Source of the DNA: Sipunculus nudus
Taxonomy: Eukaryota; Annelida; Sipuncula; Golfingiida; Sipunculidae
Length of the DNA stretch: 64,000 bases
Direction of reading: 5' to 3'
NCBI GenBank assembly: GCA_026874595.1
Contig: CM049322.1
Location: 6,555,900 to 6,619,899 of the forward strand
Numbering within the stretch: position 1 is the first letter of the stretch; the number at the start of each line of letters is the position of its first letter. The notes under the pieces are model-generated. The model was given only the letters and a program-made list of their open reading frames with translations, searched no databases and was not told where the DNA came from. Made by a program: the position numbers and the translations under genes. Positions 50,447 through 61,119 of this stretch are shown here, in pieces.

Positions 50447-50540
50447 ATGGGTGAAAATAGAAACCAGGCCCGAATGTGGGTTCGAACCTGTAACACACAA
50501 GTCAGACGTTCTACCGCTTCGCCAATAAAGCAAGTTTCAC
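50444..50540 (-). mobile_element. Short tRNA-derived SINE or tRNA relic with TA tail
   Basis: Minus strand reads tattggcgaagcggtagaac (A-box match tggcgaagcgg) and aggttcgaaccc (perfect B box), then ~45 bp of unrelated sequence and the TA run. The T-stem would not pair, so this is not a working tRNA. Layout (head, short body, simple tail) is that of a short SINE. Confidence 0.55.
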
Positions 50541-52039
50541 TAGTAAGGCCAGTAGGAACGCTTTTGTGTGTCCGGTTACATATATATCCATTCAGTCCTT
50601 GATAAAATATGGGAAATTTGCCCCTTATTTTATTTATTTTTTTTTTCACTTTTTTTTCAAAGAATTCTATCCTTTTTTTCGAGGACTTTTTTTTATCATT
50701 AACCTTTGGCAGACCGGTGATACCAATATCCATAATAGAACCCAAAAAATGCTGCTATCACTAATTGTAATCAGAGTGTAGCTATAAAAGAAACCCGTGA
50801 CTTTACTCGCTAAGAACATGACGCTTACATGTACTGTAAATAGTTTTCCTATGTAAATCAATGTTGGAATTTATTTCCACAATGCTGTCACAGTATCGTC
50901 TAATGGAATGTCTGTTACCTCTAGGTTTAGTCCAAATGTTAAAATTTGGGGGCTGCTTTTAGACATCCCTTATTTGTATATAATGTAATAATTCAGAATA
51001 ATATCACCTAAATCATTAAAACGAATTGTGTATAATTCTGATGCAGAAAGGTTGTTTATAATTCTGATCCAACAAGGCTTGTTTTCTAGCTTTGTATACC
51101 CGTAATTAATTTTCCACAAGTTATATGATTAGGATTGATGTTATATTTGAACTTGACATGGAATTGGTTAAACAATGTGTTTTGGCATATTATATTATAT
51201 AATATTATATGTTCAACGTTTGTGCAATATCCATTAGTAAAATTTTAGTTTCCTTTTTTGTTAATTTTTCACAACCACTGTTGACTCGATGATGGGTATT
51301 TTTTTATGTGGCACACAGAAGTACGGATGTGTATAACATTTCATTCATGTACAAATTTGTATGCTTGCACATATGTTTTGATTAATTACCATGACCAGGG
51401 AGGTAATGTTATCACCTGTGATTGTGTGTGTATTTTGGTTGCTTGAATTATTAGCAGGATCATGCAAAATCTACTCAACAAAATTCCACAAAACTTTGCA
51501 GAAAATTGACACTTCAGAAATGGTAAGATCGTTATAAATTTTGGAGTCAGTATGGTTGAGTGGGAGGATCAAGTATAAACGTTCGGCCTTGGGGAAAGCT
51601 TTGCCATGTCCTGAGCGGCCTTTTGCTTTAATACTGTTTATTGTTTATTTTTGCATGATAAGTGTCCTTATGTTGAATTTGTGGAAATGAAATAGGTTGT
51701 TTTACTTTATACAGTAAAACCTTGCCTAATGACCACCAATACAACCATTTATTTTACATCCCACGTTCTTATTTGCTCTTTATACCAGACCTCGCTTAGA
51801 CCTCAGATTTATTTAAATTGAATCATGTCATTACAAAGACAAGGAGATCACTTTTGTATTTGATCCGAATTATTGGTATAATTGTCAGTCCATAGCCTGA
51901 TTGGTACATACTATGGAATCTTTCATTTATAATCTTATTACAAAGTGCCTTCATAACAATAAAAATTGTTTATTTTTTAATAAATATACTATACATAAAA
52001 CCTGATTAGATGGTTGGTTTATATTGTATGCTTTGTACT

Positions 52040-52135
52040 AATGGTGTGCCGATTAATCGTTATGATTGACAGTTTTCTTTAAAAATCGATTAAATCGATT
52101 GCACTTTTGCATAATCGATTAAAAACGATTATGTA
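52040..52135. mobile_element. Possible hAT-type transposon end
   Basis: Starts aatggtgtgccgattaatcg and is followed by several short aatcgatta / aaacgatta repeats. This resembles hAT terminal regions, with subterminal repeats near a ggtgtgccgattaatcg end. No matching opposite end found. Confidence 0.35.
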
Positions 52136-52479
52136 TAAACATGTAAATACTTTAATCCTGTTAGAGATATACGGACACAAAGAAACGAACGGCAACAAAA
52201 CGGAACCTTTTGCCGCCAACAAACGTCCATCAGAAAGTCGTCTTAGATGGGGGTAGATTGATGGTTTCATTATGAATACCAATGCACATGTCACACTATT
52301 ATTAGGGTCAATATGTTAGGTACTAGTATACAAGACACACCAGGGAAAGGTGTTTCATACTTACATAAAAGGGACATATCCTTATGAACCCTTATTGGAA
52401 TCTTTTAACGACTTACGTAAACTCTTTGAGGTATTTTAGTCATTTGACCGTAAGCCTATTGCTGGACTTGTTTAAATCT

Positions 52480-54010
52480 TGACCATGGAAGTAAATATCT
52501 GAATCTGTCATCTTCGGAAGATTCTCATGTCTCTGGACAAACTCACGCCTCTACTTGTGGCCCTGCTTTAGGTTCTGAAGTTACAGTGTCTGATGGAACA
52601 CATAAGACCTCTACGTCAAGGGACATAGGGTCACATACTCTGGAGTCTGAATCATTCCTCTGCAAGAAAGACCTGTGGCCGTGTGTCCAGTCAGAAGGCG
52701 TCTCTGTCCAGGCATGAGGCCGTCTTAACAGATACCGAATTAGAAGTCTCGTCCAGATTCTCCAGTACTCGATTACCAATCTTAGACAATGTATTATTGG
52801 CGAAATATATGATACACTGTTCGCCTGCGAGAAAAGCCGACCAAAGCAGCACGGGGTCATTCATACAGTTTGGTTCCACGTTTTGAGTTGTATCCCTTTG
52901 AATTTGACTGCTGGAATAAAGCTAGCGCCTTTTCCGGTCCCTTTAAAATTGACCATGTCCGAGTAAACCAGGTTTTTCGCTGGAAGCTGGTGAACCAGCT
53001 CTGATAATGATTGAGACCTATGCTGGACTATTGTAGAATCAACCCTGACACAATCTGACTGAACCGGAACATTTTACGGACCCCCATTCTAAATCTGCTG
53101 TACATCCCATGGTGCAGGATTTTTGTACTCAAGAATTTCACATCGGTCAGTAACTGGTGTTATAGCAGGTGCTGCTTCATAATCAAGTACTTTGGTTGGT
53201 CTTTCTTAATCAGACACAACTCATAAACATGTAAACCTTGACGTGTCCTCTCTTTGCACTTTGCAATGTCCTTTAAGCACCGTTTCTGGCGGCATTGCTT
53301 CCGAATGTCTTTGAGGGAACTACAGCAGCTTGATGACACTGATCGGTTTGATTGTTTTTGGACTCTATAAACAATAGGTGCATGATCTCATCCTTTAATA
53401 AAATCGGTCACTCATCTTGTGCGCGCGCCTGTTCATTGCTGCTTGCCTTTCTGAAGTACCTAATGAGTGTGATGTTGTCCCAATTTAAGGGACGTACCAC
53501 TACACTGCTCTCCACCTCGCCATTTCTGACCTTCACTCTGTCCCATTGCCATAAAGACATAAATAATTGGTTCCATATCAAGCACCAGACGTCACCACCT
53601 TACGGGTTTGGAGACTATGCGCTAATACACCCTTCCGTTGCAACGGGTCCCCTCTTCTAGTATATCTTAGGATCACTTTGACCAGATGTGTCACTAAGCA
53701 TGGGCATGTGAACACTACTGTCCCCCTGTTTCCCTTTCAGGTTCCGTGCAGGAGAAACGCAGTGCCTTGACAGACAAGTTGATGTGAGATGACGGTTCTA
53801 CTCCAATTGCTGTTTCCAGATCTTTTGGAAAGTTTCATGGATTATCCTTACGGAGAAGGATTATCTTCTTTGCCATTTCTTTGGCGGCAATATCCTGCAA
53901 CAACTCTGACAACTGTACTGGCGATGCTATCCATAAATCTTATTGTCGGTGACCTGCCAGGATCACGGCTGAAACCAGTACCAGCCTGATGACAAATCGG
54001 AACAAACGCG
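52480..54010. other. Less AT-rich block of unknown origin
   Basis: Composition differs from the flanks and is richer in C. Several 60-100-codon open stretches on both strands (for example 52683-52886 plus, 52543-52860 minus), none of which I recognise. It may be the decayed interior of a mobile element or retrocopy. Confidence 0.35.
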
Positions 54011-55259
54011 ACTCCCTTAAAGGTCTTTTGTCATGGCCAATGCACACTGTCATTGAAGATGAGCAGCAATTATGTAAACCGTAACTAATATAAGATGAAG
54101 CCGGATCAAAATGTTTGCTTTTTAATTCTGGGGGTGGGGGTGGGACAGTATCTTCTTATATAATCTTAAAATACATTACAAACTCTTTAGTAATAATATA
54201 ATGAATATAATGAAACTCGAGACTTTCAAATCATTCAAACGGCATTTTTTGTGATAGGTCAGTCGTACCTCGGTTGGAATTTGACTGGTGGTTGTGGAGG
54301 CCTAAACCAAGGCTACATTCTTTTCCAAAGCATGGGCCCAAGAGATACATAAACTTGATTACCCCCACAGTAATACTAGCTGTAGAGACGGGGTACACAT
54401 ACTGCTTTGTGATAGGCTAATTTGGCCAGGGAATCTGGTTGATTGACAAGTGCCAGGACAAAGTCAATCATGGACATGAATTAAATAGTGACAGAAGAAA
54501 GTATGGAAGTTACAGCCTGTTAAAGGCATTGGATTTGCTTTCGAAAGAAACTAAGACTTCTTTGTTCAAATTTATTCCGTTTATTTCTGGTTGTATCACA
54601 TTATATCAAAAGTTTAACTTGAACTCGGACACATTTTTTTAGCCCAAGTGAATAGGGGTAAATGTGTGCCATTAAACCCCTCGGCTGAAAGTGAAAAGAA
54701 ATGTAATTTTTTTTTATTCATGTGCTATTGTACAATGATGTAGCATTTTCATTTTCAAGTGCAACAATATAACTTTAGTTTAATAATATAATAAAATTAT
54801 ATTTTTATATATAATAATATAATTTTAACCCAATGTAAGGGCACCTTCAACCACCAGCTCGCAGATAAAGGGCATTTTATAAAGAGAAGTCCAGGTCTCC
54901 ACCTGAAGTGTGGACTCATAAGACACAAAACTCTATCGCGAAAGGAGAAGGTGGTGATGTGAATTCCAGTTTGTATACACCAGGTCTTCCCCGGTAGCCC
55001 GCCACGACCATCTGAAGAGATGCATCATCCCCGATGTCCAAAAGCAATTCCAAAAATCCATCTTTGTTGTAAAATCTGGAAAAAAAATGGACTCGATGAT
55101 GTTCTATTTATACCCCCAAACAAAGTCGGGATACTATGGTTGAGGCACGGTCGCGCCGCTGCTGCCGCAGAGATTTGTTTCAGGCGAGATAACTCAAAAA
55201 TATTTCACGGATCTTTAAAAAACTTGACATGTGCATAGATATGGCTGAGAGGACGAAGC
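54011..55259. other. Unassigned DNA
   Basis: No gene recognised. A short AT-only stretch at 54780-54830 and an isolated CpG-rich stretch near 55145-55180. Confidence 0.4.
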
Positions 55260-56350
55260 CTTTTTAAATGGGGTTATGACCTTTACTAGGAGAGTCATCT
55301 TGACCTTGTATAGGTCCATTTTGGGGAAAATCACACATATTCTTTAATATCTCAAGAAATCTTGCATGGATTGATAAAAAAAATCTTGGATTGTGTTGTC
55401 ATAAAACGGAAACTGGTGGCGCCACCTAACATCCTGTTCTTGTTTTCGTGCCGTTTAATACCTCCATCATTGCCACTTGACAGTACTGTAAGGATTATGG
55501 GTCAAAAACCAATGGACATATTTTTTTTATTATGCATATGGATATATATGGGTTATGGGATGATATATATTTAAATTGAGGTCATGACCTTTCCTATGAG
55601 AGTGGCCTTGACCTTGAATATTGCCATATATGGTGCAAAAACATAATATTATAAACGTCTCGATAAGTGATACAAGGATTGGTAAAAAAATCAGGTTGAC
55701 CTAAGATCTCGGATAGTGTTGTCTTCTGCGATAGACAGATTTGGCCTTCATGTGTCCATTTCTTGTTTTCGCGCCGTTTAATATCCCATCATTGCCACCT
55801 TCCAGTACTGTGAGCATTATGGGTCCAAAACTAACGGGCCGAATTGCTGATATTGTATATGTCCATTGATCTTGGATACCTCCATCTTGTATTAAAAACT
55901 GGATTGCGCCATCTGCAATCGGTTTTGTGTGGTGTTCATCCGCAAGTTTGCTTAAGGTGAAAATTGCTCATATCTTAGGAGTCGTTCAATGTGTTGGTCT
56001 AAAGTTTGGCATGTACATCCATCTTGGAGAGTTTTTTTTTTCGTCAACCAGACAGGTGACGTCACTTACCCTTTTTCATAGAATAAATAAATGCTATTTT
56101 TTAGAAGTGATTTGTCGTATTGGCCTGAAATTGTATATGTTCATAAATCTTGGAAACATCCATCTAGTATTCAAGACTTGTGGAGCCATCTGCAATAGTT
56201 TTCGTATGGCGTCCATCCGTACATTTGCTTTGGATGAAAATTGCCCATATCTGAGGAATCGTTCAATGTATTGGTCTGCAATTTGGCATGTTCATCGATC
56301 TTTGAGAGTTTTCTCATCAACCAGACAGGTAGCGCCACCTACCTTACGAT
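55260..56350. repeat. Degenerate repeat, third cluster with ggtggcgccacct
   Basis: Recurring blocks: ttcttgttttcg(t/c)gccgttta, cagtactgt, attatgggtc, catatct(t/g)aggagtcgttc, gtacatccatcttggagag, agacaggt(g/a). The 12-bp palindrome ggtggcgccacc occurs at 55415. Related to 14753-15830 and 45290-46170. Confidence 0.5.
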
Positions 56351-56399
56351 TTTAATAGTATAAATTTATCCCCCTTTCTCAAGAGTGATTCACCATATT

Positions 56400-57845
56400 G
56401 GCACCCATATTTGGTGAAAAATTTTGTTTCTCAAGTTAATAGATGGAGGAAACCATGGTCGCTTCCCCAGTGTCAATATATACTACTAAAGATCGGTGCC
56501 TATTCTTTAAGAGGGATGGGGATTAATTGTCTGAGGATACTTTTCCACCTAGGGTGCAAAGAAATGTCTAGTTAACTATGGAACATGGTCCGAACTCAAA
56601 GGATGTAAGTGTTACTGGAACTCCAAGATGTCCTAACTATAAAATACATTCAACAAATACAAACGCTGCAAATGTAACAGGAACTTCAAGGTGTCCTTAA
56701 TGCAGAAAAATACAAGATAAAAACTGTAAGTTATACAGGAAGACGAGGAGGAGGCCGTAATAGTAATTCATAGAAAAAGGATGAGTTACAGGAACTCAAA
56801 GGATATATTTTCTGTAGAACAAAATTAACATTGGACAATACTGTTATACCTGTGTTTCCATAAGTAGCCAGTGTTAATATCAAATTTTAACTCAAGTCTA
56901 CTCGAAGACCTATCATTCGTGTACATTGATATGTTTCATTTTTTTTTCATTCATGGCATACTAAACTGTAATCCATGATGATGTAGAGATGATAAGGTAA
57001 TTCATGGTGAGGCGTGGTTCTATCATCATATATTAAGTTAATCATAACACAACCTCTGTAACCAGATTCAGTCACGCACGATGGATGTCACTGAGTGAAA
57101 AAACGAAAATAACAGCATAGTTTCAGTTTGATATTTACTTATTTTATGTAAAACAGGGTATCTTCCAAATAGATTTTTGGGTGTTTGGTTTAACTTCTTT
57201 TGGTATAAGCCAGCATCATTTATGATTTCCTCCAGGTAGTTATTTTCAGTCTCTGACTCTATGCTGACTAAATCAGAATCAAACACCTTGGACTTTTCGG
57301 ATGCCTGGTACCAGGTCACATGTTCAAGCGAGATCACATAGCATGACGACAGGCTCCTGTTTCAAACTTTCAAGGATTTGCATGGGCGGTCCCCACATTT
57401 TTTCCCTACAGCATACAAATGAATTATGTTTGATACAAATTATTCCTTGGGCAAAATCGCAATAGAGGTGATGGACTGTAACACTAACTCTATTAACTTA
57501 CGATTTTCCTTCCTTCGTTGTCCTGTTTATAAGTTATTCCTATTGCAGTACGCTCATATTAGTTATATCACCGAGAACCCTCTATTGGCAGCCTCAAATA
57601 AAACAAAACACCAAGGAATCATCCTAGAGGGGTACACCAGCACGGGGCTCGCTTTTACTGTTTACTGCCATTGTTATAGATCTCTTTTATTGTATGCAGC
57701 TGTGTGTTTGTTCAGCGCTAGCGTTGTCTGTTGCTCTGACGGCATAGCCCGGCCAACGTGTGGGGTCTCACGTGTAAACAGCGGTCATGCTAGTCCGGGG
57801 CTTTCTCGCCCGGCCGAGCCGGGCCGGCCCACGTGTGAACCCTGA
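56400..57845. other. Unassigned DNA before the LINE
   Basis: Holds a weak ~75-bp repeat (56590-56810, around acaggaactcaaggtgtcct) and, just before the LINE, a GC-rich hairpin (57790-57830, cccggccgagccgggccgg) ending cacgtgtgaaccctga. No gene recognised. Confidence 0.4.
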
Positions 57846-59513
57846 TATGTAGAAACACAGCGATGTTGTTTTAGATGTTTCCTGTTTCCTGAGTCTCAAG
57901 GTGGTTATAGAAAGGGGTATTCTACCATTGACCAAGCATATGTCTTGCATGCTTTAGTTCAGAAATACTTAGTTAAAAGAAAAGGAAGGTTTTATTGTTT
58001 ATATATTGATTTTGCAAAAGCTTTTGACTGTGTGCAACATAATTTATTGTGGTATGTCTTATTGAAACAGGGTATAAATGGTAAAATATTAAATGTTATA
58101 AAATCAATGTATTCAAAAATGCAGTCTTGTATATTAACTGACGGTGGTCTTACCGATTATTTCTCATGCTCATTAGGTACCAGACAGGGTTGCATGGTAA
58201 GTCCATTATTATTTTCCTTATTTATAAATGAGTATTGTAATATGTTACATGGAAGTGATTGTAAAGGGATATATGTTAATGATAATCTTTCCAATGTAAT
58301 GACTTTATTATTTGCAGATGATATGGTTAATTGTGCAGATACTGTTGGTAGACTTCAGCAACAGATTAATCTCTTGCACAATTTTTGTGAAAAATATGGT
58401 TTTAAAATTAACACAGATAAAACTAAAATTATGGTTTTTAGAAAAGGTGGTCCTTTACGAAAAGTTGAAAGATGGTATTTAAATGGTAAACAGTTAGAAG
58501 TGGTTCCATACTATAAATATCTTGGTATTACTTTCTCAACAAAATTATCTTGGTCAAAAACACAACAACAGCAAGCTTTGCAAGCAAACAAAGCTGTATG
58601 TATGATTAAAAAATTCAGTAAAAAGTGTAAATATGTTAGTACTAAACATCTCTTTTATCTTTTTGATCAAATGGTAGTGCCAGTATTAATATATGGATGC
58701 GAATTATGGGGCTTTAAGAAATCAGAAACTATAGAGAGAGTGCAGTACACATTTTGTAAATATATTTTAAATGTAGGCCAGAATACTCCAAATGCAGCAG
58801 CATTAGGGGATTGTGGCAGATTTCCTTTGTTTGTAACTTGTTTATTACGTTGTGTTAAGTTTTGGGTTAAATTACTTTATATGCCAGAACATAGGTATCA
58901 GAAACAAGTGTACAGTTTGTTGAGGAATTTAGACAACAGTGGTAAATCAAATTGGGTATCTCAAGTAAGAACATTGCTATTTGAGTCTGGTTTTGGATAT
59001 GTTTGGATGGCACAGTATGTTGGAGATGCGAACAAATTTTTGAAAGAATTTGAAATTAAAATAAGAGACATGGCTATTCAAAACTGGCATAGTGATATTG
59101 AGTTGTGTAGTAAATTATATTATTATGGTGCTTTCAAATCTATGCTAACTCTTGAAAAGTATTTATATTGTATTCCTAATAAGAAACATCGCATAGCACT
59201 TGCTAAACTTCGATGCTCCAATCATGAATTGGCTATAGAAATAGGTCGTCAAAATGATATATCTCGTGAAGAGAGGATCTGTAAATATTGTTTACATCAT
59301 GGATACAATATTGTTGAGGATGAAGCTCACTTTATGCAAGAATGTATTCTATATAATGATTTGAGGATAAAATACTTTAGACAAGACTTACATTACCCAA
59401 GTGAACAAAACTTTATTAAATTATTCAATTTAGACAATCATATTGAGATAATGAATGTTGCTGCATATGTATATTATTCCTTTTTGAGGAGACGAAGAAT
59501 AATAGATGGTTAA
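57846..59513 (+). CDS. LINE reverse transcriptase fragment
   Basis: Open from the stop at 57843 to TAA at 59511, about 555 codons without frameshift. Seen in order: QGGYRKGYSTIDQA, motif A YIDFAKAFDCVQHNLL, motif B GTRQGCMVSPLLFSLFIN, the catalytic LLFADDMV, YLGITFSTKLSW in the thumb, and a C-terminal CKYC...HH...H-x4-C zinc-knuckle-like segment (zf-RVT type). No own start codon: an internal fragment of a longer ORF2. Enzyme role: target-primed reverse transcription. The intact frame suggests a fairly recent insertion. Confidence 0.88.
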   Translation, partial: YVETQRCCFRCFLFPESQGGYRKGYSTIDQAYVLHALVQKYLVKRKGRFYCLYIDFAKAFDCVQHNLLWYVLLKQGINGKILNVIKSMYSKMQSCILTDGGLTDYFSCSLGTRQGCMVSPLLFSLFINEYCNMLHGSDCKGIYVNDNLSNVMTLLFADDMVNCADTVGRLQQQINLLHNFCEKYGFKINTDKTKIMVFRKGGPLRKVERWYLNGKQLEVVPYYKYLGITFSTKLSWSKTQQQQALQANKAVCMIKKFSKKCKYVSTKHLFYLFDQMVVPVLIYGCELWGFKKSETIERVQYTFCKYILNVGQNTPNAAALGDCGRFPLFVTCLLRCVKFWVKLLYMPEHRYQKQVYSLLRNLDNSGKSNWVSQVRTLLFESGFGYVWMAQYVGDANKFLKEFEIKIRDMAIQNWHSDIELCSKLYYYGAFKSMLTLEKYLYCIPNKKHRIALAKLRCSNHELAIEIGRQNDISREERICKYCLHHGYNIVEDEAHFMQECILYNDLRIKYFRQDLHYPSEQNFIKLFNLDNHIEIMNVAAYVYYSFLRRRRIIDG

Positions 59514-59750
59514 AGTATGTGTTACATACTCACTGATGATGGCAATATAGATACATTGTGTGCTAAGGTATGCAGTCATGTTACATGTGTTTGTTGCATT
59601 ATATATTAATTAATAATAAGACTGCTACTTTATGTTCTATTAATGCAATTATTTGATTGAAATATTGTTGAAATGTTTGGAACTTTGGGCCTGAGGCCTT
59701 TTTCCTGAATAAACTCTGTTCTGTTCTGTTCTGTTCTGTTGGAGCAAGTT
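57846..59750 (+). mobile_element. 5'-truncated non-LTR retrotransposon (LINE)
   Basis: Runs from inside the reverse-transcriptase region to a 3' tail with gggcctgaggcctttttcct, aataaa and about four ttctg repeats (59715-59740). The endonuclease part is missing, as in usual 5' truncation. A simple-repeat tail in place of poly(A) is a feature of CR1/L2-like and related clades. Exact clade not determined. Confidence 0.85.
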
Positions 59751-60681
59751 GGCTCACGGAACCATTAAATTTCCTGTAACGAAGGTGTACTGTGTATCAT
59801 GTTAGGTTCTTTGGATTTTTCAAGAAATGGAAAGTTCTCGGCTTGAGATGAAAGTTTTAAATAAGGGGCTGAGTTTTAGAGCCAAACGGAGAGAGGAGAG
59901 AAATATTCCAGCGGACACAAGAATAAATTATGGTTATTTGTTAACGGGGAACCACTGACTTCTATATTCATTCCCCTAGACATTTCACGCTGCCTAGTGT
60001 TACAGAATCTGATTTTTTTATCTCCATTACAAATTTATGTTCGTTACGACTACGTGATCTGTTGATATTAGGTTCCGTAACACCATAAAATATCGTCTCT
60101 TTTTATCTCCTGAATGTCATGATATGATGGATAAACTATAGGGAAATAAGAAGTATATACTTCCAAGCCAAATATACTTCTCCCGAAGACATATAGGACC
60201 AGGACAAATAGGTCAAATCTTACACATAACTAATGGTAATTTGCACATAAAACGGTAACATAAATCCCATTATTTAAAAACTGAATTATCGAATAGAGCG
60301 AAAACTTGCATGAATTTCAGGAAGCTTGTAGTTATCAGAATGACCAGGTTATAGTTTTATATAGCAACTATATGTAATATGCGGCGAAATAAATTTGTTT
60401 GTAAGATCAAGGAAGCTCGATATATAAGAAATCAGTGTAAAACAAAAGCCTTATGCAACTGCAGACTTACAAGAGTATTGTGTTGGCATCTCTTTGTTCA
60501 TACTTTGGTTTCCTGTATCACAGAAGACCTTGAACTCATTTGGTTATACGGGAATTTCTGACCTGCTGTCGCCGATAGTACAGGCCACCACCAGTAAGGG
60601 TTCTATAATAATTATTAGTTCTATAATAATACATAATAACAATAAATACTCTCCTAGTATATAAATGTAGAATATGCAATA
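59751..60681. other. Unassigned DNA
   Basis: No gene, RNA or repeat recognised. Confidence 0.4.
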
Positions 60682-60693
60682 TGAAACAATGCA

Positions 60694-61107
60694 CCGGCTT
60701 CTGTGGCTCAGGTGTAGAGCGCAGGACTCAAAGCCGGGAGATCGTGGGTTCGAATCTCAGCCGAGGCGGTGAGGTTTTACACGGTCGGCCCCCAGCGCTC
60801 TGCATGCTTAATGGGAAGGCTGTGCCCCAAAGCCGTGTATCACTCACATACGAGTGCGTCTTTGGGGGGGGGGTTTCCTCGGTTTTATGGGGATAATTGC
60901 ACACCCAGGACCCGCAGGTGCGGTAGATACCGGGCCTGGGTGACACCAGGATACAAAATAACAATGATAGGAAGCGAGTGCTACCGCCCTGTCAGGTAGT
61001 CCCAAATCGAAATGGAAGATGTACATACTTAGTTTAAGAATTAGGCAAGTGAGCATAAAAAGTAGAGGCGGCTATCTCCACCAAAAAATCTTTAAAAAAA
61101 AAATTAG
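60694..61107 (+). mobile_element. Full-length tRNA-derived SINE
   Basis: Starts ccggcttctgtggctcaggt (A box tggctcaggtg), with B box ggttcgaatct. The head resembles a class II Leu-type tRNA (gactcaaag anticodon region, gaggcg before the B box). The body runs to a conserved tail (tgtacatacttagtttaaga... ctatctccaccaaaaaa). Flanked by a perfect 12-bp duplication tgaaacaatgca (60682-60693 and 61108-61119), so a recent insertion. Older copies: 8739-8990 and 28285/30596. Confidence 0.9.
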
Positions 61108-61119
61108 TGAAACAATGCA

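Noticed and set aside
50444-50540. Functional tRNA gene on the minus strand
   Set aside because: A and B boxes match, but the T-stem bases do not pair (only two of five) and no clean acceptor stem is visible.
60694-60780. Functional Leu-type tRNA gene
   Set aside because: It is the head of a SINE with body, tail and target-site duplication; other copies in the window share the non-tRNA part.
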